Below are positions 16,926 through 25,100 of a stretch of 32,434 nucleotides of DNA, piece after piece (the first letter of the stretch is position 1; the number at the start of each line of letters is the position of its first letter). The stretch lies in the NCBI RefSeq assembly GCF_030409335.1, contig NZ_JAUFPN010000201.1:1-32434 (forward strand), in the 5' to 3' direction. Position numbers and translations under genes: made by a program. The notes below the pieces were generated by a model. It was not told the DNA's origin, searched no databases, and saw nothing but the letters and a program-made list of their open reading frames with translations. The stretch is from Paeniroseomonas aquatica (lineage in GTDB: Bacteria; Pseudomonadota; Alphaproteobacteria; Acetobacterales; Acetobacteraceae).

Positions 16926-17285
16926 ATGGTCCGGCGCTCGCCCCTGCTGACGGTGATGATCGCCCTGCTGCTGGCGCTGCAGTGGGGCAGTGCCTTCGCG
17001 CATTGCCTGGCCACGCTTGGCACCGCCGCCGGCATCGAGATCTGCACCGCCGAGGGACTCCGCGTCATCCACCTCGATGCCGAGGGCCAGCCGGCCGACG
17101 CGGCGGATGCCGCCCACGACAGCTGCCCGCTCTGCCCCGGCAGCGCCGCCGCGGTGCCGCCCGCCCCGGCGATGCCGGGGATGCCCTTCGCCTATCGCGT
17201 GGCGACCGTCCCGCCGGTCGCCGGCATGCCGCCGGCCCCGGCCCGCGCCCCGCCGCAGCAGCCACGGGCCCCGCCCGCCGCCTGA
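16926..17285 (+). CDS. DUF2946-like small exported protein
   Basis: A 119-residue protein with an N-terminal hydrophobic helix (residues 7-25, ending SAFAH), four cysteines (27, 40, 67, 70) and a Pro/Ala-rich tail. GIEICTAEGLRVIHLDAEG followed by HDSCPLCPG matches DUF2946, in which ICTxxG and CPxC are conserved. DUF2946 genes are often found beside TonB-dependent or copper-handling genes, and here the next gene is a TonB-dependent receptor 71 bases downstream. A periplasmic metal-binding role is therefore plausible but unproven. I chose ATG 16926 because it starts directly on the basic, hydrophobic signal; the frame stays open upstream but shows no signal character there. Promoter elements must lie in the roughly 100-base divergent gap. 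Confidence 0.72.
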   Translation: MVRRSPLLTVMIALLLALQWGSAFAHCLATLGTAAGIEICTAEGLRVIHLDAEGQPADAADAAHDSCPLCPGSAAAVPPAPAMPGMPFAYRVATVPPVAGMPPAPARAPPQQPRAPPAA

Positions 17286-17356
17286 CGCCGGAACCCGCCG
17301 CGCCGGCCCCCGATCCGGGTGCCCGCGCGATCGTCCCTTCGTCAGGAGCCACCTTC

Positions 17357-19423
17357 ATGTCCGCAATCCCGTGGCGCGCGCTGCTGCTCGCCGGCATCGC
17401 CGCCCTGCCCGCCAGCCGTGCCGGCGCCCAAGGCACCACCACCCTCCCCGACCTCGTCGTCACCGGCCGGAGCCCCGGCTCGCTCACCGCCCCCTCCATC
17501 GCCGCGCAGCGGGAGGCGCTGGAGCGCACCCCCGCCGCGGTGCGCTTCGTCGACGGCCGCGAGCTGGACAACCGCTACGCCTTCACCCTGCGTGACGTCC
17601 TGGCCGATACGCCCGGCGTCTTCGTGCAGAACCGCTACGGCCAGGAGCTGCGGCTGTCGATGCGCGGCTCCGGCATCGCCCGCGGCTTCCACCTGCGCGG
17701 CATCGAGGTGCTGCAGGACGGCGTGCCGGTGAACCTGGCCGATGGCAGCGGCGACTTCTACCAGATCGACCCGACCGCGGTGCGGGCCGCCGCGGTCTAT
17801 CCCGGCGGCAATGCCCTGCCCTTCGGCAGCTCGACCCTTGGCGGGGCGATCAACTTCATCACCCCGACGGCGCGGACCGCGACCGAGCAGCATATCCTGC
17901 GTGCCGAGGGCGGCACCTTCGGCACGGCGCGGATCTCGGGCCAGACCTCGGCGGTCCTCGGCGACTGGGATGCGCTGGCGGCCGGCAGCGTGGCGCATGC
18001 GGATGGCTGGCGGCAGCATAGCCGCAGCCAGTACGAGCAGTTCAACGCCAACCTCGGCTACCGCCTCTCGGACCGGATCGAGACCCGCTTCTACGCCGGC
18101 GCCTATATCGTCCGGCAGCAGCTGCCGGGCTCGCTCAGCCTCGGCGACGCGCTGGGCCGGCCGCGCATCGCCGCCGCCGCCGCGCTCTCGGGCAATCAGG
18201 CGCGCAACGTCTGGGCCGAGCGCTTCGCCAACCGCACCACCGTGCAGCTCGACACCGGGCAGCTCGACCTCGACGCCTGGGTCACCCACAAGCGGCTGTA
18301 CCACCCGATCTTCCAGGTGATCGACCAGGACGGGCTGACCTGGGGCGTGGCGCCGCGCTGGACCGGCCGCTTCAGCGTCGGCGGCCTCGACAACGATCTG
18401 GTGGTCGGTGGCCGCTACTTCGCGGGCACCAACGACGCGCTGCAGTACAACAACCTCCGGGGATCGCGGAACGGGCTGGTCGCGAACGGCGTGCAGCGGG
18501 CAACGAACTACCAGGCCTTCGCCGAGAACCGGCTCTGGCTGCGGCCGACGCTGGCGATCGTCGCCGGCGCCAAGGTGCTGCGCGACGAGCGGGACTACGA
18601 GAACCGCCTGAGCGGACAGCGCAACAGCCGGACCTACGACGGGCTGAACCCCAAGCTCGGCGTGCTCTGGCAGCCGCGGCCGGCGGTGCAGGTCTTCGCC
18701 AACGTCACCCGCAGCCAGGACGTGCCAGACTTCTCCGACCAGTTGCAGACCGTGAACAACCGGCCGCTCTGGGTGCCGATCCAGGCCCAGCGCGCCTGGA
18801 CGGTGGAGGCCGGCACCCGCGGCCGGCAGGACGGCTACGGCTGGGACCTGACGCTGTTCCGCTCCAACCTGCGCGGCCAGCTGCTGCAATTCACCGTCGA
18901 CCCCAGCATCCCCGCCAATACCTTCAACGCCGGCAACACGGTGAACCAGGGCGTCGAATTCGCCGGGCATGTGGACCTTGCCCGCGGGGTCGCCGCCGCC
19001 GGGGACCGCGTCACGCTGCGCCAGGTCTGGACCTGGAACGACTTCCGCTTCCGCGGCGACCGGCAATACGGCGACAACCGCATCGCCGGCCTGCCGCCGC
19101 ACGTGCTGCGCACGACGCTGACCTATGCGGCGCCCGAGGGCCGCGGCTTCCTCGCCCCGGTGCTCGACTGGGTGCCGCAGGGCGCCTGGGCCGACTACGC
19201 CAATACGCTGCGGGCCAATGCCTACCTGAAGGTCGGGCTGGAGGCCGGGATCACCGTGGCGCCCGGCGTCTCGGTCTTCCTCGACGCGCGGAACCTGACC
19301 AACAAGCGCTACGTGAGCGACCTCGGCACCCTGCAGAACGCCCGGGCGGCGGGGGCGAATACCGCGGTCTTCTATCCCGGGGACGGGCGGAGCGTGTATC
19401 TCGGCACCCGCATCGCCTTTTGA
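17357..19423 (+). CDS. TonB-dependent outer-membrane receptor
   Basis: A 688-residue receptor importing a ligand across the outer membrane using TonB energy. A signal peptide (MSAIPWRALLLAGIAAL, cleaved near AGAQ) is followed by a TonB-box-like LPDLVVTG and a plug domain (about 55-165: LRDVLADTPGVFVQNRYGQ, MRGSGIARGFHLRGIEVLQD, SSTLGGAINFITP). A 22-strand-type barrel ends in a C-terminal aromatic residue (LGTRIAF) after NLTNKRYVSDL. The ligand cannot be read from sequence: a ferric siderophore is the default, while the DUF2946 neighbour makes copper or another metal possible. AGGAG (17344-17348) lies eight bases before ATG 17357, which fixes the start. No Fur or other metal-regulator box is recognisable. 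Confidence 0.92.
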   Translation: MSAIPWRALLLAGIAALPASRAGAQGTTTLPDLVVTGRSPGSLTAPSIAAQREALERTPAAVRFVDGRELDNRYAFTLRDVLADTPGVFVQNRYGQELRLSMRGSGIARGFHLRGIEVLQDGVPVNLADGSGDFYQIDPTAVRAAAVYPGGNALPFGSSTLGGAINFITPTARTATEQHILRAEGGTFGTARISGQTSAVLGDWDALAAGSVAHADGWRQHSRSQYEQFNANLGYRLSDRIETRFYAGAYIVRQQLPGSLSLGDALGRPRIAAAAALSGNQARNVWAERFANRTTVQLDTGQLDLDAWVTHKRLYHPIFQVIDQDGLTWGVAPRWTGRFSVGGLDNDLVVGGRYFAGTNDALQYNNLRGSRNGLVANGVQRATNYQAFAENRLWLRPTLAIVAGAKVLRDERDYENRLSGQRNSRTYDGLNPKLGVLWQPRPAVQVFANVTRSQDVPDFSDQLQTVNNRPLWVPIQAQRAWTVEAGTRGRQDGYGWDLTLFRSNLRGQLLQFTVDPSIPANTFNAGNTVNQGVEFAGHVDLARGVAAAGDRVTLRQVWTWNDFRFRGDRQYGDNRIAGLPPHVLRTTLTYAAPEGRGFLAPVLDWVPQGAWADYANTLRANAYLKVGLEAGITVAPGVSVFLDARNLTNKRYVSDLGTLQNARAAGANTAVFYPGDGRSVYLGTRIAF

Positions 19424-19517
19424 TGATGGGCGCGCTGGACCCATGGGGGGGCCGGCGCGCAGCATGGCAGACCGCCGGGCGGTTCCCACCTGACCGCCCC
19501 GCACGAAGGATACCGGT

Positions 19518-20426
19518 ATGGCGGACGATCCTTACAAGACCCTCGGCCTCTCCCGGGACGCGACGCCCGAGGCCATCAAATCCGCCTATCGCAAGCTGGC
19601 GCGGCAGCACCACCCCGACCTCAACCCCGGCAAGCCGGAGGCCGAGGCGAAGTTCAAGGCGGTCTCGGCCGCCCACGACCTGCTCTCGGACCCCGAGCGC
19701 CGCGGCCGCTTCGACCGCGGCGAGATCGATGCCGAGGGCCAGGAGCAGCGCCCGGCCGGCTATGGCGGCGGCTACCGCCGGCATGCCGATGCCGCCCAGG
19801 GCGAGCGCTACGCCGAGGCCGGCGGCTTCGAGGACATATTCGCCGATATGTTCGAGGCGCGCGGCCGCGCCGCCTCCGCCCCCCGCCGGGGCCGCGACGG
19901 CAACTACCGGCTGGCGGTGCCCTTCCGCTCCGCGGTGCTGGGGGCGACCGAGCGGCTGACCCTGCCGGATGGCCAGGTGCTGGACGTGAAGATCCCGCCC
20001 GGCGTCGTCACCGGCCAGGTGCTGCGGCTGCGCGGCCAGGGCGGGCCCGGGCGCAACGGCGGCCCGGCCGGGGATGCGCTGATCGAGCTCGAGGTCGCCG
20101 AGCACCCGCTCTACCGCCGGGACGGCATGGACCTGCGGATGGAGCTGCCGGTCAGCCTGGCGGAGGCCGTGCTCGGCGCCGCGGTGGAGGTGCCGACGCC
20201 CGCCGGCACGCTGCGGGTCACCCTGCCGGCGGGCAGCGACACCGGGCGGCAGATCCGGCTGCGCGGCAAGGGTATCGCCGCGGCCGGCAGCCGCCCGGCG
20301 GGCGACCTGTTCCTGACGCTGCGCGTGGTCGTCGGCAAGCCGGATGCGGCGCTCGAGTCCTTCCTGCGGAGCTGGACGCCGGAACACCCCCAGGACCCAC
20401 GCGCCGGACTGGAGGCGGAGGCATGA
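19518..20426 (+). CDS. cbpA: DnaJ-class co-chaperone CbpA
   Basis: A 302-residue J-domain protein that stimulates DnaK. The J domain is at residues 4-68, with HPD at 32-34 (LARQHHPDLNPG). A Gly-rich linker and FEDIFADMFEARG follow. Two C-terminal beta-domains (about 125-290) bind substrate, with LPDGQVLDVKIPPGV and LPAGSDTGRQIRLRGKG. It has no zinc-finger CxxCxGxG repeats, so it is CbpA/DjlA-like class II rather than DnaJ itself. AAGGA lies about nine bases before the ATG. Its stop overlaps the cbpM start as ATGA (20423-20426), the usual cbpA-cbpM arrangement. Confidence 0.93.
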   Translation: MADDPYKTLGLSRDATPEAIKSAYRKLARQHHPDLNPGKPEAEAKFKAVSAAHDLLSDPERRGRFDRGEIDAEGQEQRPAGYGGGYRRHADAAQGERYAEAGGFEDIFADMFEARGRAASAPRRGRDGNYRLAVPFRSAVLGATERLTLPDGQVLDVKIPPGVVTGQVLRLRGQGGPGRNGGPAGDALIELEVAEHPLYRRDGMDLRMELPVSLAEAVLGAAVEVPTPAGTLRVTLPAGSDTGRQIRLRGKGIAAAGSRPAGDLFLTLRVVVGKPDAALESFLRSWTPEHPQDPRAGLEAEA

Positions 20427-20689
20427 TCACCCTCGATATCCTGTACACCCGCGTCGCCGGGCTGCAGCCGGAGGATCTGCGCCGCTGGATCGCCGAAGGC
20501 TACGTCCGGCCCGAGGCCGAGGCCGATGCCCCGGTCTTCGCCGAGATCGACGTGGAACGGGTGCGGCTGATCCTCGAGCTGCGCGACCGGCTGGCGGTCG
20601 ACGAGGAGGCGCTGCCGGTGGTGCTCTCGCTGCTCGACCAGGTCTATGCGCTGCGCCGCCGGCTCAGGGAGCTCGGGACGGAGAGCTGA
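20423..20689 (+). CDS. cbpM: Chaperone modulator CbpM
   Basis: An 88-residue protein beginning MITLDILYTRVAGLQPEDL. It contains RWIAEGYVRPE and a predicted helical C-terminus (IDVERVRLILELRDRLAVDE, LLDQVYALRRRLREL), the MerR-like fold and coiled coil of CbpM. CbpM binds the CbpA J domain and restrains its stimulation of DnaK. The four-base overlap with cbpA supports coupled synthesis of the two partners. It converges on the chrA-type gene with only ten bases between stops. Confidence 0.88.
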   Translation: MITLDILYTRVAGLQPEDLRRWIAEGYVRPEAEADAPVFAEIDVERVRLILELRDRLAVDEEALPVVLSLLDQVYALRRRLRELGTES

Positions 20690-20708
20690 CCGGCCCGCCT
20701 CAGGTCAG
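20686..20708. repeat. Inverted repeat across the stops of convergent cbpM and chrA genes
   Basis: CTGACC (20686-20691) and GGTCAG (20703-20708) flank eleven bases. The cbpM TGA (20687-20689) lies in the left arm and the opposing stop (20700-20702) in the loop. It is a short stem without a T-run; a termination role is possible but weakly supported. Confidence 0.3.
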
Positions 20709-21224
20709 GAAGAAGGCCCCGAGCAGGCCGCCGCCGGCCAGCATCCACAGCGGGTTGTAGTCGGTCCGCCAGACCAGCAGGGTCGAGGCCGCGACCACGA
20801 CCAGCGGCATGACCCCATGGGTATAGGAGGCCTGGGCCATGGTGACGCCGGCCGCCAGGATCAGCCCGATCGCCACCGGCACCAGCCCGCCCTGCGCCGG
20901 CTTCAGCCAGGCCGAGCCGCGCAGCCGCTGGGTCAGCCCCGCCATGCCCCAGGCCAGCACCGCCGCCGGCACCAGCATCCCGAGGGTCGCCGCCGCCATG
21001 CCGCCGGCCCCGGCGATGCGCCAGCCCATGACGCTGGCGACCAGGATGTTCGGCCCCGGCGCCGCCTGCGCCAGGGCGTAGAGCTGGGAGAAGGTGACGT
21101 CGTCGAGCCAGCCATGCAGCTCGACCAGCTGGCGGTGCATCTCGGGCAGCACCGCATTGGCGCCGCCGACCGCGACCAGCGACAGGATGGAAAAGGTCAG
21201 CAGGATCTGCAGGATGATGGTCAT
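20700..21224 (-). CDS. chrA: Chromate transporter-family protein, C-terminal-type half
   Basis: A 174-residue membrane protein of the CHR family, second of a two-gene pair. It starts MTIILQILLTFSILSLVAVGG. FSQLYALAQAAPGPNILVAS carries the PGPN signature, followed by MGWRIAGAGGMAAATLGMLV and about five further hydrophobic helices, the last near LLGAFFLT. Short CHR proteins work as heterodimers in which the two halves insert in opposite orientations and expel chromate in exchange for protons. Its ATG overlaps the stop of the partner gene (21221-21224). Chromate is the known substrate for some members, but many homologues are untested, so the substrate remains open. Confidence 0.88.
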   Translation of the reverse strand: MTIILQILLTFSILSLVAVGGANAVLPEMHRQLVELHGWLDDVTFSQLYALAQAAPGPNILVASVMGWRIAGAGGMAAATLGMLVPAAVLAWGMAGLTQRLRGSAWLKPAQGGLVPVAIGLILAAGVTMAQASYTHGVMPLVVVAASTLLVWRTDYNPLWMLAGGGLLGAFFLT

Positions 21225-21799
21225 CGCGCCGGCGCCCCGCCGATCAGCCCGGCCTGCCGCAGCGACAGCGCGATGGAGACCGGGGCCAGCAGCAGCACGA
21301 TCAGCGGCAGCGGCATGCGCAGCACCGCCGCCGCGAGGGTCGCCAGCAGCAGCACCAGCAGCGCATCCCAGCGCAGCTTCAGCTTGCCCGCCATCTTGAA
21401 GGCGGTGCCGATCACCATCCCCGCCGCCCCGGCGGCGATCCCGTTCATGACGGGCGCCACCGCCGGCAGCTGCCCGTAGCGGTCATAGAACAGGCACAGC
21501 CCGATCAGGATGATCAGCGGCGCGCAGTACAGCCCGGCGGTGGCGAGCAGCGCTCCGGCCAGCCCGTGGAAGCGCCGGCCGATCATGACCGCCGCATTGC
21601 CCACGTTCGGCCCGGGCAGGATCTGGCCGAGGCCGAGGACCTCGGCATACTCGCGCTCGGTCAGCCAGCGGCGCTCCTCGACGATCACCCGGCGGGCCCA
21701 GGCGGCGACCCCGCCGAAGCCGAACAGCCCGATCCGCAGATAGCCGGTGAACAGCGCCGCCCGGGTCGGGATGGCGGTGGTCGGCGGGGCTTCGGGCAA
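21221..21799 (-). CDS. chrA: Chromate transporter-family protein, N-terminal-type half
   Basis: A 192-residue CHR-family membrane protein. RAALFTGYLRIGLFGFGGVA opens the first helix. The loop REYAEVLGLGQILPGPNVGN holds PGPN, and GLYCAPLIILIGLCLFYDRY and later hydrophobic helices complete about six membrane segments. No ATG fits: I take TTG 21799 as the start because GAGGAG (21808-21813) lies eight bases upstream and the length then matches short-chain ChrA proteins. The frame continues open far upstream, where it only shadows the HdeD-like gene. It pairs with the next gene through an ATGA overlap. Confidence 0.85.
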   Translation of the reverse strand: MPEAPPTTAIPTRAALFTGYLRIGLFGFGGVAAWARRVIVEERRWLTEREYAEVLGLGQILPGPNVGNAAVMIGRRFHGLAGALLATAGLYCAPLIILIGLCLFYDRYGQLPAVAPVMNGIAAGAAGMVIGTAFKMAGKLKLRWDALLVLLLATLAAAVLRMPLPLIVLLLAPVSIALSLRQAGLIGGAPAR

Positions 21800-21807
21800 G
21801 GCGGGCG

Positions 21808-21813
21808 CTCCTC
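21808..21813 (-). promoter_or_regulatory. Ribosome binding site that decides the TTG start
   Basis: GAGGAG on the minus strand lies eight bases before TTG 21799. This ideal site is the main reason to accept a TTG start for the first chromate-transporter half. Confidence 0.6.
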
Positions 21814-21866
21814 GGGTGGGGCGCCATGGTGGCCGGGAAGCGGGGGGCGGTCCAGGCGGGGACGGC

Positions 21867-22481
21867 TCAGCCGCGGCCCAGCGCCGGCCCGTGCGGGTCA
21901 TGCGCCACCCGGCGCAGCCGCCAGCCGAGCCAGCACAGCAGGGCGCCGGCCACCAGCGCCTGGATGCCGACCACCCAGATGAGCGCCAGCAGCCCCGGCC
22001 CCGGCGCCGCGACCAGCCAGGCACCGATGAAGACCGCGATCGCCCCGGCCAGGCCCATCAGCACGCTGCCGAGCCGGAAGGCGAGCACCAGCCGCAGCAC
22101 GCCGATGGCGATCGACCAGATGCCGGTGATCAGCACCAGCACCAGCGCCGAGGCGACCGGCGCCAGCAGCAGCGCCGCCGCGGCGCCGAGGGAGACGATC
22201 CCATCCACCCAGAACCAGGCGCCATGGCGCTCCGGCGGCCCCTTCACCGCCTGGTACAGCGTGCCGATCCCGTCGAGCGCCATCCAGGCGGCGAGGAAGC
22301 CCAGCATCACCGCCAGCCCCAGCCCCGGCACCAGGAAGGCGAGCAGGCCGAACAGGATGCTGGCGGCGCCGCGCAGGATGAACATCCACCAGCCCTGGGC
22401 CATCAGCCGGACCATCGGGAAGCGGCCGTTCAAGCTCATCGGGCCAGGCGGCGTGGCGGCAGGCATCAGCGGGTCGGCCAT
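21867..22481 (-). CDS. HdeD/DUF308-like integral membrane protein
   Basis: A 204-residue protein with six predicted membrane helices in three pairs, for example WMFILRGAASILFGLLAFLV, then LGLAVMLGFLAAWMALDGIG, and later ALVLVLITGIWSIAIGVLRL. The RGAASILFGLLAF segment and the repeated two-helix pattern match HdeD (DUF308). In E. coli, HdeD supports acid resistance; that role is not shown for this protein. GAGGGGA lies six bases before the ATG. It precedes the chromate-transporter pair by 67 bases on the same strand and may be co-transcribed, and it diverges from the TRAP permease gene across about 164 bases. Confidence 0.85.
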   Translation of the reverse strand: MADPLMPAATPPGPMSLNGRFPMVRLMAQGWWMFILRGAASILFGLLAFLVPGLGLAVMLGFLAAWMALDGIGTLYQAVKGPPERHGAWFWVDGIVSLGAAAALLLAPVASALVLVLITGIWSIAIGVLRLVLAFRLGSVLMGLAGAIAVFIGAWLVAAPGPGLLALIWVVGIQALVAGALLCWLGWRLRRVAHDPHGPALGRG

Positions 22482-22645
22482 GGCATTCCCCTCAGGACAG
22501 CGACCCCGGCATTACGCACCCACCGGCCGCCCGGACCAACCCCGCGGCGGTGACAAATTCGTAGGGGATGGGCGCCGCCGCCGCGTCCGGCTACAGGGGG
22601 CGCAAACCGGGGGCGACCCCAAGGCACGGCAGGAACCCATCCGGA

Positions 22646-24682
22646 ATGAGCAGTACCCGCAGCCTCCCGCCGGAGATCGAATCCGGCGCGCTCGACGACC
22701 AGACCGCCGCCCGGGTGGAGGCGCTGATCGAGGAAGAGGAAGGCGCCCAGAACCGCTACAGCGGCTGGCTGGCGCATGCCGCCACCGGCCTTGCCCTGGC
22801 CATGGCGCTGTTCCATCTCTGGGCGGCCTGGGACATCGTGCCCACCACCTCGCTGCGCTTCATCCATGTCGGCTTCGCCATGGGGCTCGGCTTCCTGCTG
22901 TTCCCGGTGGCGAAGCGCTTCCGCAACCGGCTGATGCCCTGGGACGTGGTGCTGATCGCGGCCAGCCTCTACGTCACCTGGTACCTGCTCTACGGCGGCG
23001 ACCTGATCGGCACCGAGCCGCTGATCGACCGCTACGTCTTCCCCGAGACCCAGGACCTGATCGTCGGCTGGGTGCTGATCCTGCTGGTGCTGGAGGTGAC
23101 GCGCCGCGCCACCGGCTGGGTGATGCCGGTCGTGGCCGGCTGCTTCATGCTCTATGCCTATTTCGGCAACCTGCTGCCGCCGCCCTGGCGCCACCAGGGC
23201 TACGACACCGAGCGGCTGATCCCGCACCTGACCATCACGCTCGACGGCATCTTCGGCACCGCGGTCGACGTCTCGGCCAGCCTGATCATCCTGTTCACCA
23301 TCTACGGCGCGATCCTGCAGCTCAGCGGCGCCGGCAAGTTCTTCGTCGACTTCAGCTTCTCGGCGACGGGGGGCAAGGCGACCTCGGCCGGGCGGACCGT
23401 GGTGCTGTCGTCCTTCCTGCTCGGCGGCCCCTCGGGCTCGGGCGTGGCGACGACCGTGACGCTCGGCACCGTCGCCTGGCCGATGATGAAGCGGGTCGGC
23501 TATACGCCGCACGATGCCGGCGGGCTGCTCGCCGCCGGCGGGCTCGGCGCCATCATCTCGCCGCCGGTGCTGGGCGCCGCGGCCTTCCTGATCGCCGAAT
23601 ACCTCAAGATCGGCTACCTCGAGGTGCTGCGGATGGCCGCCGTGCCGACCATCCTCTACTATGCCTCGCTGCTGTTCATGGTCGAGCTCGACCAGCGCCG
23701 GATCGGCGCCGCCCACCTCAAGGCCGGCACGGAACGCGAGGTCATCACCGTCGAGAGCCCCTGGGCGCTCACTAAGAAATACGGCTTCCACTTCTCCTCG
23801 CTGCTGGCGATCGTGGTCTTCATGGTGCTCGGCTACTCGCCCACCATGGCGGTGCTCTATGCCATGGCGGTCGCCGTGGTGCTGTCCTTCCTCCGGCGGG
23901 ACAGCGCGCTCTGGCCGCGGAAGCTGGTCGCGGCGCTGGCCTCGGGCGCCATCCAGGCGGTGGGGATCGCCGCGACCTGCGCCTGCGCCGGCATCATCGT
24001 CGGCGTCATCACCCTGACCGGCCTCGGGCTCAAATTCTCCGAGATCGCCATCCAGGCGGCCGGCGGCAGCCTCGTCATCACCGCGCTCTATACCGCGCTG
24101 ATCGTCTGGATCGTGGGTTTGGCGGTGCCGGTGACCGCCAGCTACATCATCTGCGCCGTGGTCGCGGCGCCGGCGCTGATCAAGCTCGGCGTGCCCGACT
24201 ACGCGGCGCACATGTTCGTCTTCTACTACGCGGTGCTGTCCGAGGTCTCGCCGCCCACCGCGCTGTCGCCCTTCGCCGCCGCCGCCATCACCGGCGCCGG
24301 GCCCTACCGCACCACCCTGCAGGCCTGGAAATACACCCTGCCGGCCTTCGTGCTGCCCTTCGTCTTCGTCACCGACCCCGATGGCGTCGGCCTGCTGCTG
24401 GCCTTCAAGCCGGGCATGGGCTGGGGCGACGTGGTGGTGCAGATCGCCCTGGCCGCGGGCGGCCTCGCGGCGCTCTCGGCGGCCTGCCAGGGCTTCGCCC
24501 GGCGGGCGCTGGCCGGCTGGGAACGCGCGGGCTTCGTCGTCGCCGGGCTGCTGATGATCTTCCCGGCGCTGGTCGAGGCCTTCTTCGGCAGCGGCGTGCC
24601 GGCACCGCACCTGATCGGCGTGGCGCTGGGGGCGGTGCTGCTGGCGCTGCAATGGCGCGGGCCGCGGCCGGCCGTGGCCTGA
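22646..24682 (+). CDS. TRAP transporter fused permease (4TM/12TM)
   Basis: A 678-residue inner-membrane permease combining the small DctQ-type and large DctM-type subunits of a TRAP transporter, the form usually used with TAXI receptors. The N-terminal helices (about 40-180) form the small part. The large part carries GGPSGSGVATTVTLGTVAWP and MMKRVGYTPHDAGGLLAAGG, with SEVSPPTAL near residue 535. It drives uptake of an organic acid using a sodium or proton gradient and needs a periplasmic receptor, but none of the TAXI type is adjacent. I chose ATG 22646, which has AGGA 11 bases upstream and begins MSSTRSLPPEIESG; an in-frame upstream start (22568) is less likely. The ligand is unknown. Confidence 0.9.
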   Translation: MSSTRSLPPEIESGALDDQTAARVEALIEEEEGAQNRYSGWLAHAATGLALAMALFHLWAAWDIVPTTSLRFIHVGFAMGLGFLLFPVAKRFRNRLMPWDVVLIAASLYVTWYLLYGGDLIGTEPLIDRYVFPETQDLIVGWVLILLVLEVTRRATGWVMPVVAGCFMLYAYFGNLLPPPWRHQGYDTERLIPHLTITLDGIFGTAVDVSASLIILFTIYGAILQLSGAGKFFVDFSFSATGGKATSAGRTVVLSSFLLGGPSGSGVATTVTLGTVAWPMMKRVGYTPHDAGGLLAAGGLGAIISPPVLGAAAFLIAEYLKIGYLEVLRMAAVPTILYYASLLFMVELDQRRIGAAHLKAGTEREVITVESPWALTKKYGFHFSSLLAIVVFMVLGYSPTMAVLYAMAVAVVLSFLRRDSALWPRKLVAALASGAIQAVGIAATCACAGIIVGVITLTGLGLKFSEIAIQAAGGSLVITALYTALIVWIVGLAVPVTASYIICAVVAAPALIKLGVPDYAAHMFVFYYAVLSEVSPPTALSPFAAAAITGAGPYRTTLQAWKYTLPAFVLPFVFVTDPDGVGLLLAFKPGMGWGDVVVQIALAAGGLAALSAACQGFARRALAGWERAGFVVAGLLMIFPALVEAFFGSGVPAPHLIGVALGAVLLALQWRGPRPAVA

Positions 24683-24744
24683 CCGGGGCGGCAGGCAACC
24701 GGAACGATGGCGCCACGTTGGCCCTGGTCCCTGGAGTGACCCCC

Positions 24745-24798
24745 ATGCGACACGCCATCCCCGCCACGCCGCGCCGCGCCGATGGCGAGCTGCGCTGA
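24745..24798 (+). CDS. Possible 17-codon leader ORF
   Basis: ATG 24745 opens a 17-residue frame (MRHAIPATPRRADGELR) ending TGA 24796-24798, immediately followed by the ATG of the 66-residue membrane protein. A GGAG lies eight bases before this ATG, while the downstream gene has no clear site of its own. The downstream start may therefore depend on re-initiation after this frame. No family resemblance; it could be chance. Confidence 0.35.
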   Translation: MRHAIPATPRRADGELR

Positions 24799-24999
24799 AT
24801 GGCGCACGCACTCTGGTCGGCGGGCGCCATCCTCGTGGTGCTCGGACTGATCGCCCATCTCTTCGGCTGGGAGGCGGTGGTCTGGATCCCGGAGGCGGCG
24901 CTCGATGCCATCCGGGAGGATCCGAAGACCTATGGCATCATCGCCCTCGGGCTGTTGCTGATGTTCATCGCCCGGCTGATCACCCGCCGCCGGCCCTGA
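24799..24999 (+). CDS. Small two-helix membrane protein, unknown function
   Basis: A 66-residue protein with hydrophobic helices at about residues 4-23 (ALWSAGAILVVLGLIAHLFG) and 46-61 (IIALGLLLMFIARLI), joined by a charged loop (EAALDAIREDPKTYG), and ending in the basic tail TRRRP. This predicts a membrane hairpin with the tail probably cytoplasmic. Its start follows directly on a possible leader ORF. I do not recognise the family. It is 116 bases after the TRAP permease and on the same strand, but nothing shows that it is a transporter subunit. An inverted repeat follows at 25007-25046. Confidence 0.6.
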   Translation: MAHALWSAGAILVVLGLIAHLFGWEAVVWIPEAALDAIREDPKTYGIIALGLLLMFIARLITRRRP

Positions 25000-25006
25000 C
25001 CGGCCG

Positions 25007-25046
25007 GGGCGGACGCCGCCTGGCGGCATCCGGCGGGAGTCCGCCC
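25007..25046 (+). terminator. Two-level inverted repeat after the small membrane protein
   Basis: GGGCGGAC (25007-25014) and GTCCGCCC (25039-25046) are perfect complements, with a smaller GCCGCC/GGCGGC stem inside. It starts eight bases past the stop codon and ahead of yjbF. No T-run follows, so it could be a Rho-assisted terminator or a transcript-stabilising structure. Confidence 0.4.
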
Positions 25047-25100
25047 GCCGGCTGTCAGAACGATATCGCAACGTGAGGCTCGCGGCGCTATGCTGCGGCG

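Noticed and set aside
22466-24811. A 781-codon minus-strand frame opposite the TRAP permease
   Set aside because: His/Asp/Gln/Arg-rich low-complexity antisense frame; the plus strand encodes a clear membrane permease.
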